NCBI GenBank assembly: GCA_036023115.1
Contig: JAYKKT010000055.1
Location: 10,422,501-10,486,500, forward strand
DNA: 64,000 nucleotides
Direction: 5' to 3'
Source of the DNA: Brasenia schreberi
Lineage: Eukaryota > Streptophyta > Magnoliopsida > Nymphaeales > Cabombaceae
A model generated the notes under the pieces. The model did no database searches. It saw only the letters and a program-made list of their open reading frames with translations, and was not told the origin of the DNA. Each line of letters starts with the position of its first letter. The first letter of the stretch is position 1. Position numbers and translations under genes: made by a program. Positions 11,401 through 23,400 of this stretch are shown here, in pieces.

Positions 11401-14400
11401 GATAATTTGCATAATTCTTAATGTCTCCTTTGTTATTATATATGGGTATAAGTGCACTCGCTCTCCATTCCCTGGGCATCTTTTGGGTTCTTTATATTTC
11501 ATTAAATAGTCTTATGAGCCAAGTAAGCTCGTCTCTCTTAGGATTTTTTATACTTCTATAAAAATATTATCTGGTCCTTCAGATTTACCAACCTTCATAT
11601 ATTTAATAGCCTCTTTGATTTTATTCTTTTAAATATGTCGATAGAAATTACGGTTATATACTTTTTTGATTTGGCTAACACTCCTATGCCAATACTACCA
11701 TATGCATTTTCATTAAAAAACTTATAGAAATAATTTTTCATCTATTTTTGATATCATGATTTGTTAGTAGAATCTTCTCATCCTCATCTTTGATGCATCT
11801 AACAAAAGTAAGATCCTTAATTTTATTATCTCTTGCTTTAGCTATCCTAAAAATATCCTTTTCACCTTCTTTTGAGTTCAACCTTTTATATAAATCCTCC
11901 CAAAAAATTGTTTTTGCTTTAATAACTGTTTTTTTCTTTCTTTTAAGCCTCAAAAGTTTCACTAGTCTTGTTGGAATAATGCAATTTGTAACATGCCTTC
12001 TTTACCTTGATTTTATTTTTTACCATTTCACTCCACCACCAAGCTTCTTGTTGTACCGGTAAGTCACCTAACACATCTTTTGCTACTTTTTTAATATGTA
12101 TAGCCATATTGTTTCACATATGAGAAGGTGGACCTACATAATTCCAAGCATGTTCTTGAAAAACTTTGTGTTTAAATATATCTTCTTTGTCATATTTGAG
12201 GTTTCACCATATAACCCAAATAGATCTAGCTACTCTATTCTTCTCTGTCTACATTTTTACATGCAAATCCATTACTAAAAGTCAATGTTGAGTAGTTCTT
12301 ATGAAATTACCTAAAAATCTTTACAACATGATCTATCTTTTTTCTACAAATAAAATAATCAAATTGTGTTTGTGACAAGTCACTCTTATAAGTAATTAAA
12401 TGTTCATCTCGTTTTTTGAAAATTGCATTGGCTATAAAGAGGTCAAAAGTTGTAGCAAAATTTAAAATCTCTCTACTCTCATCATTTATATCCCCAAAAC
12501 ATAGTTTCCATGAATATCTTGATATCCTAATGCATCTTTACCTATATGTCCATTTAAGTCTCCTCCCAAACAAATCTCTCTCTTTGTGGAATTCTTTGAA
12601 TGATCTTATCTAACTCATTCCAAAAAGCTTTCTTTATATTATCTTCTAATCCTACTTGGGGTGCATAAGCACAAATTATATAAATATGAATTTAAAGTTG
12701 ATCCTTGATGCAATCAAATATTAACTCAAAAAATCATTTATTCCTTCATGTGCCCTCACACATGTTTGTGCACCACCATATATGACACTAGAGACAGAAC
12801 TTTCTTAAATCACCACCTAATGCCATCTACCTTAGGGTATTAAACATCCATATGTAAAGCCAACTGCAATCCAGTGAACAACGCACCTAAAACATTTAGT
12901 GGAACAACCATATTATATAACTGGATGGGCCTCCCATCATGGAGCTACCTTGGAACATATGATGTTGCCAAAAGCGTTCACATAATACAAGTGCAAAAGC
13001 ACAAAATGTTGCCTGAAATGGTTGATGGTCTGTCAAATGGTGGTAAACTTCCATGAAATCGGGATATGTTTATCCAACACTGTTATGTGAATTGGGATTG
13101 CCTTTGGCTGAGATATCTTCTGGCAACTTTATAATGCTTGAGGGAAATCATACGAAATAAAAAGCGACAATGATGCGACCACCACGATGACCTTGTCCTG
13201 CATGTTCTTGGTCCGCGATAGGCCAAATGTAAATATAGCACTGCTGGATCCAAATTCCTTATGCTGGAAAATCTTTTCAGCAACCTTCTAGTGAGTCGGT
13301 GCAAGAAGAAATAGACAATGAAACTGTTAGAAAACACAGTTATTAAAAACGTGAAATCAACTCTATTCGATGAGTGAACTCTCCTAAGAGAGGAATTCTA
13401 CATAGAATCAAGCCATAAGGCTTGTCTACACTATTCATTGTATACAAGAGTGCTATTTATAAAGAAAATAGAGTACAAAGAGGAGCAACAACAAGGTCTT
13501 TTAGCCATTGGACCCCTGAAGGCCTTGATGGCCCTGGTGCTTGATGGCCTCAGTCTCCCTTCTTAACACCCCCCCTGAAACTTATAGTATCAACTACTAG
13601 AGAGTGATTGGAGCCTTATATCTCTCTTCAATGCATTCTTTTCATTTCTTTACCCAAGTTTACGTTTGTTTTGCAATCCTTTATTTAAATACCTATTAGA
13701 AAGCTTTTAGGATTTATCATCAATAAAAGTATTAAGATCCCATAACTACCAACTTGAAAACCTATGTTTTTCCAAATAAATTCTTCAACGAAAAACATTG
13801 ATCATCTAAGTAGGATTCTCTAATAAGCTCGTGAGTCATAACAAAGTGTAGATATTATAAGAGGCTAATATGTATCAATGATTCAATAAGCACTAAGCAA
13901 GCTTTTACGGCTAAACTCAAACCATCCAAAGCTTTAAGGCTAAGCTTCAACCCGAGTTTTAAGGCTAAACTCAAATCATCTACTACTTTAAGGCTAAGCT
14001 CCAACCATTAAAACAATCTCATCAAATCACTATAACCCCTTAAACAACATGGAAGCCCAAACATGACTCAATAAATCCAAGGATAAGAGAATCCAACAAG
14101 TTGATCAAAAATTGAGTTTTTAACAAGATGATACATAAGGACTCTTTTTATGTATTGTTTTCAAAGACTTTTTTGTATAAAAATTATGTATGTCCTTTTG
14201 AAAAACAACTGCCTGTATCAACAAAATTATCTTATCCACAAGCACAAGATAACAATTAAGTGCATCTTAAAACATTTAATGATTTCCAACCAATGGCCAA
14301 TATCTTATAGGATTTTATAATCCCAACTTAATCACCTTAAAAACTAAGGTCTTCAACAAACGGCCAACTATACTAACATACAACCACAACACGAAGATAT

Positions 14401-17400
14401 TAATTATTTGAAAATGAAATTAGTGTTTAATAAACAATAAACCATATTGTCTTAAAAATAAAACACCAAATAATTGATCCTATAAATGTTAAAAATAAAT
14501 AAGTTGGAAAGAACACACCTGGATTGATTCTAATCTTAATGCCAAACAAGATCAAATTGAATCCAAACATAGCCTCGGGTCTGGATCTAAGACCAACAAA
14601 AATCTCTTATCTAACACAAAATGGGTCTTAATCCAAGACTGGATCCACGACCCGATTGCAATATAAGTGCTTTCCCTCTACCTTCCTTCCTTCCTTCCTT
14701 ATCGTGCATAACCCCTCTCTCCTCTCTCTCTCTCTCTTTGTATACGACTGAAGCCTTGTCGCCTAATCTATCCATCGTCGCCATCCAATCAACCTCCTTC
14801 TATCGTTCCTTCACATTTTGCAAATCGGAACCTGAAAGAAAAAGGAGGAAAACGTAGAAGAGACTAAGGCAGCAGGTTAGAGCGAGGATCGTCAACAATA
14901 GCTAGCTGAGAGTGGTTTTTCTTGGAACGGTTGAATGTGGAAAAATATAGAGTCGATGGTGGTAGGCAGCAACGAGAAGGGCTGACTGTCGCAGTGATAG
15001 ATGGCGACGATGGAGGATTTCAACCGAGATTCAGGTGGGCAACGATGAAGAGTTTCCGACAAAGTTTTGACCATCTCAATGAAAGCACCAAGTGCGGGAA
15101 TTGTTCAGTTTTCTGTATCAACATGGAATAAATGCTGTTGTTCAGGACTCTCCTGCACAACGCAACAACTCTGGTCTGGGTTGCCTCTGTTGCCCTCCAT
15201 TTTTCTATAACGGATTGCAACACACAACAACAATATGGCTTGGTTGCTTCAGAGCAGTAGGGCTCCTTTGGTGCTTGGTCTGCAACACGAGCTTCAGATC
15301 AACCTTTCTTCTTCCCCACAAGCGTTGATCACTCTACAACCTTGTTTCTTCCCCACAAATGTTATCACTCTACTGGTGACCAGTGAGTCATACACCATCA
15401 GCGATGACTTTTCTTGGATAAACTCTCCTAAGAGAGGAATTTTACAGAGAATCAAGTCATAAGGCTTGTCTACATTATTCATTGTATACAAGAGTGCTAT
15501 TTATGAGAAATATAACACAATGAGGAGCAACAACAAGATCTGAGAGCCGTTGGGAGGGATACTTGCTGTTGGACCCCCTGATAACCTCGGTGGCCCTTGG
15601 TTCTAGTGGCCCTAATGCCTGGTGGCCTCACTGTTCCTTCTTAAGAGAAACTTCGGTGTGATGGATTCCAGCACATTTGTTAGTGAAGAATAGACAACAA
15701 ATACCACAGCAATCATAGTACCTAAACAACCTTTCACCATGAAGAATTTTCAGAGACAAACCACATGGATGATTGCCCGGAGATGAAATAGGAAATTATG
15801 TTGCAGAAACGAGTATCTTTGGGGCATTTTGGGTATTAAAAGTATGAGGAATGTTCCTTTGGCAAATCCCGTCATCCAACTACAAGTTGTGAAAGAACAC
15901 TTTTTAAGCGCATAGCTTGTCATTATGCTTTGCGTTACCTTATTAAAATGCACACATGCTGTGCGTTTCAACAATGCCCATATATGTGTATACATGTGTT
16001 ACACACACTCATGTGCATTTGCATGCGTTCATGCATGTGCATGTGTGTCTGTGTGTGTGGTCATTGAAATATTGCACTTCATCTGTGTCCTCAGTCCCAT
16101 TAAAGTTTTCACATTTTGATACGTACTAGACATGTACCACATTTGAGTGCAGCTTTGTCGTCAGTTGTATCATGCTTCTCTATCTTACAGCTGCCATACT
16201 GGTGAACCTGAATGAAGTGAAGCATAATGGATGTGCTGTGATATATTAAATGCATGATGCAATAAACTAAAAATTCATTCTCTTTGTGCACAGGTTGCTT
16301 TAGTTCCAAGGGAACCACCACCATTAGAATTTTCTCGTACTGTTAAGCTGGGTGGGGTTACTTATAATATCTACATTCACAGCTTGCTTCATTTTGGCCA
16401 GGTTGTATTCTCTTATCCTTTACTGAAACAATGTTGTTCTGCATTTTGTACTTTGATTTCACTAATATATTGGCCTCCTTTTGCAGGATAGTGCTTGGGA
16501 ATCTCTGCGTGAAGTGTATACTGCTAGAGCCCTGAAATCTTGTGAGCCAAGAGCTGACTTGTTCTCATTCTTCATCATTTAAGAAAGATATAGCTGGATG
16601 CTTTAAAGTGTTTCCGGTTCTTTAGCTTTTGATTTTTGTATTCTCTTCCAAATTTGTGCTTGGCTTTTAGTTTCTTGCATGAAGTGGAGAATTTGGAGTG
16701 TGTTATTTTATGACTACCATAATCTCTAGCTTTAAGAGATGTTTCAACCAAAATCGCTGGCTTCATGAACTAGAAATCTGGGACTTCAGGTGGAAGATGT
16801 GCCACTACCATTTTATGTGGTCTTTGACAGAAGCAAAACGAGTTTTCTGCAACTCTTCCTATGTTTTTGTCTACCTTCATTATGTTAAAACAGGATTGTT
16901 TATTGATTAGGAATCATTTACAAAGACAACACACGATTCTCTCTTGATAGGAAATAACACATGGAGGCACACGCCTCTCTCTCCTTAATCACACGTCTCC
17001 GTGTAAAACCTTAATTTGATTACATATATTTAACAAAAGGTTATAACTTAAATGACTAATATACCCTTATACTACTATATATTTGACAAATAAAAGAAAT
17101 AAAGCATATATAAGGTATAAGGACAGATCTGAACTGATCCAGAGGTCCAGACAAGATCTAGTATCCCTCGACACTCCCCCTCAAGTTGGGAGGAGGATGT
17201 TGTAGGATATAGGATATAACTAAAGGTTATAACTTAAAGGACTAATATACCCTTACACTACTACATATTTGACAAATAAAAGAAATAAAGCAAATATAAG
17301 ATATAAGGACAGATCTAGACTAATCCACAGGTCCATACGAGATCTAGTATCCCTCAACACTCTTCCTCAAGTTGGGAGGAAGATGCTGATGACTCCCAAC

Positions 17401-20400
17401 TTGCACCAGTCCACTTCGATTTACAGCCTTGGTGAGAATATCAACACATTGGTCTACATAATTGATAGACTACTTGGAACTTGGAACACCTTCTCGTCCA
17501 CTTTCTCCCTTATGAAGTGGTAATCAACCTTAATATGTTTTTTTTTCATGGTAGACAACTGTGTCGCAATAGAGAGGAATTGCATCACTTGTTTCTATTC
17601 CCAACTCCTTCATGAGGACTTTAACCATAGTCCTTCGCACAGCAGGAATAGCTCTATATTATGCTTTTACATTAGATCTAGCAACTACAACTTGTTTCTT
17701 GCTCTTTTTTAAAACAATATTGGCCCCAATAAGTGTAATATACCCATAAGTGAACTTTCTATCATCTAGGAATTCAACCCAATCTGCATTTGAAAAAACT
17801 TCAATATTAAGATGACTCTTATTAGCATATAGAATGCCATAGCTAGGAGTTGACTTGAAATATCATAATATATGAAAAACATCTATATGGGCTTTTGATG
17901 TAGCATGCATGAATTTATTTATTGTTTCCACTGCATATGAAATATCTGGACGAGTAATAGTAAGATAAATTAACTTCCATACTAACCTTTGATACCTACT
18001 TATCCACATCTTCATAAAATTTTTCATTACCAAGATGCAATTTTTTGTTAGTTTCCATTGAAATTTCATTCTTTTTGCATTTTGTCATGTTCGTATCTTG
18101 AAGTAAGTTCATAATATATTTCCTTTGGGTTAAGAAAATATCTTGCTGAAACATATGACTTCAATTCCCAAAAGATATTACAGTTGACCCAAATCTTTTA
18201 GATCAAAGAGCTTATGGAGCTTTATCTCAAGTATGGTAACTTCTTCTAACATCGTCTCGTGTGGCAATAATAGTCTATATAGACAATCAAAAGCCACTCA
18301 CACTTCTTTGGTATCTCAAGTTGACTATATTCTTTAATTTTTTTGAATAAAGCTCTTGGTGATTGCTTAAGACCATATATATAACTCTATTCAGGTTGCA
18401 TACCTTATCTTAGAAATACATTTTTCACATTCAATTACTATATATCCCATCCTTTGTGTGCAACTAGGCTCATGATAACTCCTATAGATGTGAGTTTTGT
18501 AATTGGAGCAAAAGTCTTACCACCCACTTACAACCCATTGATTTTTTGTCTAGGGGCAAATCAACAATCATCCAAGTATTATTCTTCTACAATGCAACTA
18601 ATTCACTTTACATGGCCTCCTTTTATTGAGGGGGCTTGCTAGTTTCATTCACATTTTTAGGTATAGGATGTAGTTTAGTATTCATAACAAAATTATGATA
18701 GTTTCTTAAAGTATTTTGGTAAGAGACAAATTGAGAAATAGAATAAAGATGATAAGATCTCTTACCATTTTGGATAGCAATGAAAAGATCACATTGAATA
18801 ACTATGGGAGGTAGTTTATCTTAATTTGAGGAGAAGTCATATCATGTTGACTTGAGCATGGGGCATCACCACTTTCTTTTCTCTACGAAAGTAGGCCTTA
18901 ATATCCTTATGAGTTGTTCTCCGTGAGATCATATTCCACTTCAATGGGACTAACAAGTAGGACATGAGTAGATTCGTCTATCGGACCAATGGACTGTTCC
19001 TTTAAAGAATAATAAGGGGTTGACTAAAAAAAGTAACGTCTAAGAAAATATAAGTCTTTTGATGCATTGGATCATAACGTTTATACCTCTTTTGAGGAAT
19101 GGAGTATTCAATAAAAATACATTTAGTGTCTCCAAGATACAACTTATCTAAGACATGTGAGTAAATATGAACATAAGATACACATTCAAAGATACTAGAT
19201 GAAATATGAAACAATTTGTTATAAGGATTAATGATCCGCACTTACCGTGTAGTGTAGTACTAAGCATTTTGGTAATAAGATACACAAATGTTAGTACTGA
19301 TCGTTCCAATAAGACTTAAAGAGCATTACATACAATAACATTTTGCTAAGGATGTGTATTTTTTCTTTCTGCCACAACATTTTGCTAAAGAAGTTTGGTG
19401 CATGAGTTCATATTTGCGAAGGTATTCTTGCATTTGACTTGACGTATATTTTTTAATGTTATTTGAATGAAGAATTCGTAACAAGGAATGAAAATGTGCT
19501 TCAATGAATTTATGAACAATAAGAAAGATTCGAGAAAACTAAAGATCTTAATTATGTTAGATGCATAAAAGACGAGGATGAAAAAATTCTAGTGGCAAAT
19601 GATGATATAAGAAATAGATGGAAAAACTATTTTTATAATATTTTTAATGAAAATAAAGATGTTAGTATTAGTTTAGGAGATTTAGCCAGTCAGAAAAGTA
19701 TATAAACCACAATTTCTACCGACGTATTCAAAAGAATGAAGTCAAAGAGGCTCTTAAACATATGAAGGGTGGTAAATCGGTAGGACCAGATAATATTCCT
19801 ATAAAAGTTTGAAAAATACTAGGAGAAATAGGAATCACTTGGCTCACAAGACTATTTAATGAAATATGGAAAAACCAAAAGATACCCGAAGAATGGAGAG
19901 CAAGTACACTTATACTCATATATAAGAACAAGGGAGACATTCAAAATTGTGCGAATTATCGAGGTATCAAGTTAATGAGTCATACTATGAAATTATGGAA
20001 AAGAATTATCGAACGTAGGTTAAGACAAGTATCAAGTACAACAGAGAACCAATTTGGATTCATGTCAGGCAAATCTACTATTGAAGCGATTCACCTTTTG
20101 AGACGTCTTATGGAACATTTTAGAGCAAAAAAGAAAGACCTTCACATGATATTTATTGATCTAGAAAAAGCTTATGATAGGGTACCGAGGGAAGTTCTTT
20201 GGAGAACTTTGAAAAAAAGAGGTATCCCATTGACATATATTAACCTTATAAGAGACATGTATGATGGTGCAAAAACATGTGTGAGAACTCGTGAAGGAAC
20301 AACAAACTTCTTTGAAGTTAATATTGGGTTACATAAAGGATCAACTTTAAGTCCATACTTATTTATAATGGTGATGGATGAGTTAACAAAACATATTCAA

Positions 20401-23400
20401 GATGAAGTACCTTGGTGTATGTTATTTGCAGATGACATTGTATTAGTGGAGGAGTCTAAGGAAAAAGTTAATAGAAAATTGGAACTATGGAGAGAAACAT
20501 TAGAAAGCAAAGGCCTCCGACTTAGTAGAACAAAGACGGAATATATGGAATGTAAGTTTGATCATTTGGTTACTTCGGAGGACATAGAAATTAAAATTGG
20601 AACACATTGCATCCCCAAAAGGAAAGTTTTAAATACCTAGGGTCAATTTTTCAGAGTGATGGAAGAATTGATGGAGATGTTACACATAGAATTAATGTTG
20701 GTTGGTTAAAATGGAGAGGAGCATTAGGTATTCTTTGTGATAAGAAAATACCATTAAAATTAAAAGGTAAATATTATAGAGCAACAATTAGGCCTGTCAT
20801 GTTTTATAGTTTTGAGTGTTGGGTAGTTAATCATCAACATGTACAAAAGATGTCTGTTACAGAAATGAAGATGTTGAGATGGATGAGTGGTCATACAAGA
20901 AAAGACTGTATACATAATAAGGTTATTAGAAACAAATTAGGAGTGGCACCAATAGAGGATAAAATGAGAGAACATCGTTTAAGATGGTTTGGATATATAG
21001 AAAGAAGATCAAAAGAAGAACCTGTAAGAAGGTTAGAAAAATTAAATTTGGAAAGTATTAAAAGAGGTAGAGGACGACCACAAAAGTGTTGGAAAGAAAC
21101 AATAAAGAATGATCTAGCTTATTGGGAGTTAACTGCTAATATGGCACACGATAGGGATATGTGGAAACAAAGAATCCATGTAGCCGACCCTGTCTAGTAT
21201 GGGAAAAGGCTTAGTTGTTGTTGTTGTTTAAGAAAGATTCGAGAAACTTCATCTTTTGAATTCATCAAATAGACTAGTGAATCAGGTATAATACAATCAT
21301 CAATGAAAAACGAAATACCTATGATAACTTAAAGAAGTGACTAGACAAAGACCCTAACCATGAGAATGGATCAACTCAAAAGGTTTTGACATTCTAGACT
21401 CATTACGAGGAAATGAAATATGGTGATGTTCAATGAAGAGCTACATTACTAAACTAATGCTAGGAATCACACTTCTTATCTTTGACACGAGTAAGTATCC
21501 TAGATGATCATGCCATAATTGGATTTCTATTTCTATAATAGTCGTGGTTGTCGCCACATAATCTTCAATGATATAAAGCCCCCTTTTCAAGTCCTTGTTC
21601 TCATATCTTAAAAGACCTAACTAGAGGGAGAAAAATAATTGAGCAGTTTAGATGCTTGGTGAGGAGCTTATAGATAATAAGTTGACAGAAAAACTATGAA
21701 CATAGAGTAAGTGAAATAATGAAGCTTTAGCACTTCCCTTTCCCATCATTATATATTAAAAATAAACTCATTATTATGAAGGGACTAGTAATTAGAGAAA
21801 CAGTTTTGGTCCCCAACCATATGGTCAGTTGTATCAGAATCTAATACCTATATATGAGAGAAGAAGTAGAATTACTCATTACCCTTGATGAAGTCTGAAT
21901 CATCATGGCTTGAGACTCGTAGGTAAAAGTTTACTCACCAAACCATGATTATAAGCCCTCTATATGCTTTAGGAGTTCAATAATAGTAACCATATTTGTA
22001 CTTTTCAATGAAGTTTCTGACATATAGCATAGTTTATCTTATTTTTAATGAGATTGAGCTTACCAATTAGATCTTAGTATTGCTCATTTGTATGACGATT
22101 CTTACTATGACGAGAACATCTCATCTTTTCTTTTTCATTAACAGAGAGACGGTCACATTCTTTGCATCGAGAACCAATTCCTCCTCTCCAATGATTGGAC
22201 TAATATTGCTTTTTTCCAAGAAACACAGTTTTATCAAGAAATTAGAGATGTCCTCTTTTTCAAGTCCTCTTATATCATCCTCTCTAAGAAGTAAAGAGTA
22301 CATTGTACTTAAGAAGCAAAATTCTTCTCTTTCCATAATGTTACATCTTCTTACTCCGAAGAAACTCTTATAATAGGTCAAATATTTTGCATTTTCAGCC
22401 TCCTCACTTCTTTCTTTGGAACATACGATACACTTTATGCTTGTATAGAATTATAGTCCATCTCACAAACCACGTAGGTATGCATAATATTCACTAATTG
22501 TTTTATTTTTTTTGTTAATCTTTTCTAAGATCTCATATTTTTTTGCGACATTCTTTCTCCTAGAGTAGGCTTAAGATATTATCCTCCAGATGTTTGTTGT
22601 CGAGTCTAAGTACATGAATGTTCTCCTAATTGAAAGAACCATAGACTGCAACAGCTAAAGAGGACACCATGGCATCATCTTTTCTTCATTTGAAATAGGT
22701 TGGCCTGCTCTCATCGAGGCACGATATGGACCTGACCATTCTATGCAGTTGACTGATTCCAACTTGTCTCATGGTTGACCTTTTGAACTTTGATATGGAA
22801 CTTCTATGTGCTTATCTTTATCTTTCATGCTCCCCCTTCTTGTTACACTTTAGTAATAGGAGAACGCAATATATGGGTCATATTGTCGAATCTAAAAGTA
22901 AACAACACCCATCTTACACTTCGGCAACACAAATCTGCAATATTCTACCTTTCGCCACTAGGTTCCTACACCTATCACCAACATGTTTCTCTTAGCATAT
23001 CAAGGCCCTTGATTTGCAACATTCTTTCTGGTCCAACAATACTCATCTTGCACTTCGGCAACACAAATCTGCAATATTCTACCTTTCGCCACTAGGTTCC
23101 TACACCTATCACCAACACGGTTCTCTTAGCATATCAAGGCCCTCGATTTGCAACTGAACTCGAGATTTGTGTAAAGCTGCATCTTAAGATCCCTTGAATG
23201 CACTTGCCACTAGTGTTGTTGGATGTGTATTTTATTGTGTATTGTTTTGGTCCGCGATACATATCGTATCACCCCATATCATCATTTAATAATAAAAATT
23301 GGTAAAAATCTAAAAAATCAGAAATCAGGAAAAAATATGATAATTACAAAGAATTCATATAATTTAAAAATTTAGTACATATTCATCATTCACCATTCAA

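Larger units (their letters stand above)
6769..12681 (-). mobile_element. LINE B, RTE type, interrupted by a hAT transposon
   Basis: LINE B runs on the minus strand from its 3' signature at 6769 through 7179, is broken by the hAT element (7180-10550 plus duplicated target), and continues 10559-12681. Recognisable parts are the C-terminal domain (about 6900-7179 and 10559-10820) and reverse transcriptase (about 10850-11530; minus-strand fragment [16 protein letters not shown] within 10919-11134). A linker region follows (11738-11962, fragment [14 protein letters not shown]), then endonuclease sequence (about 12300-12680). The 5' end is truncated within the endonuclease. Many frameshifts and stops make it a dead copy. 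Confidence 0.85.
5961..12790 (-). mobile_element. LINE A, RTE type, split by two later insertions
   Basis: The 3' part occupies 5961-6768 and the older continuation resumes at about 12682-12790, where reverse-transcriptase sequence (start of a PYLFI-type segment and a CVRTHEG-like segment) reappears out of its order in LINE B. The left part is interrupted at 6303-6517 by a short LINE-derived element. The break between the halves falls in a sequence corresponding to TTAACTCATCAAT of better copies. All frames are broken by stops and indels. The exact right boundary of LINE B within LINE A is uncertain by a few bases. Confidence 0.7.
4601..16293 (+). other. Apyrase intron 2, enlarged by nested transposons
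   Basis: The intron begins GTTCATTT after exon 2 and ends GTGCACAG before exon 3. The reading frame is phase 0 on both sides. Nearly all of its 11.7 kb is explained by the separate entries below: microsatellites, LINE fragments, a hAT transposon and a small LTR element. Confidence 0.85.
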
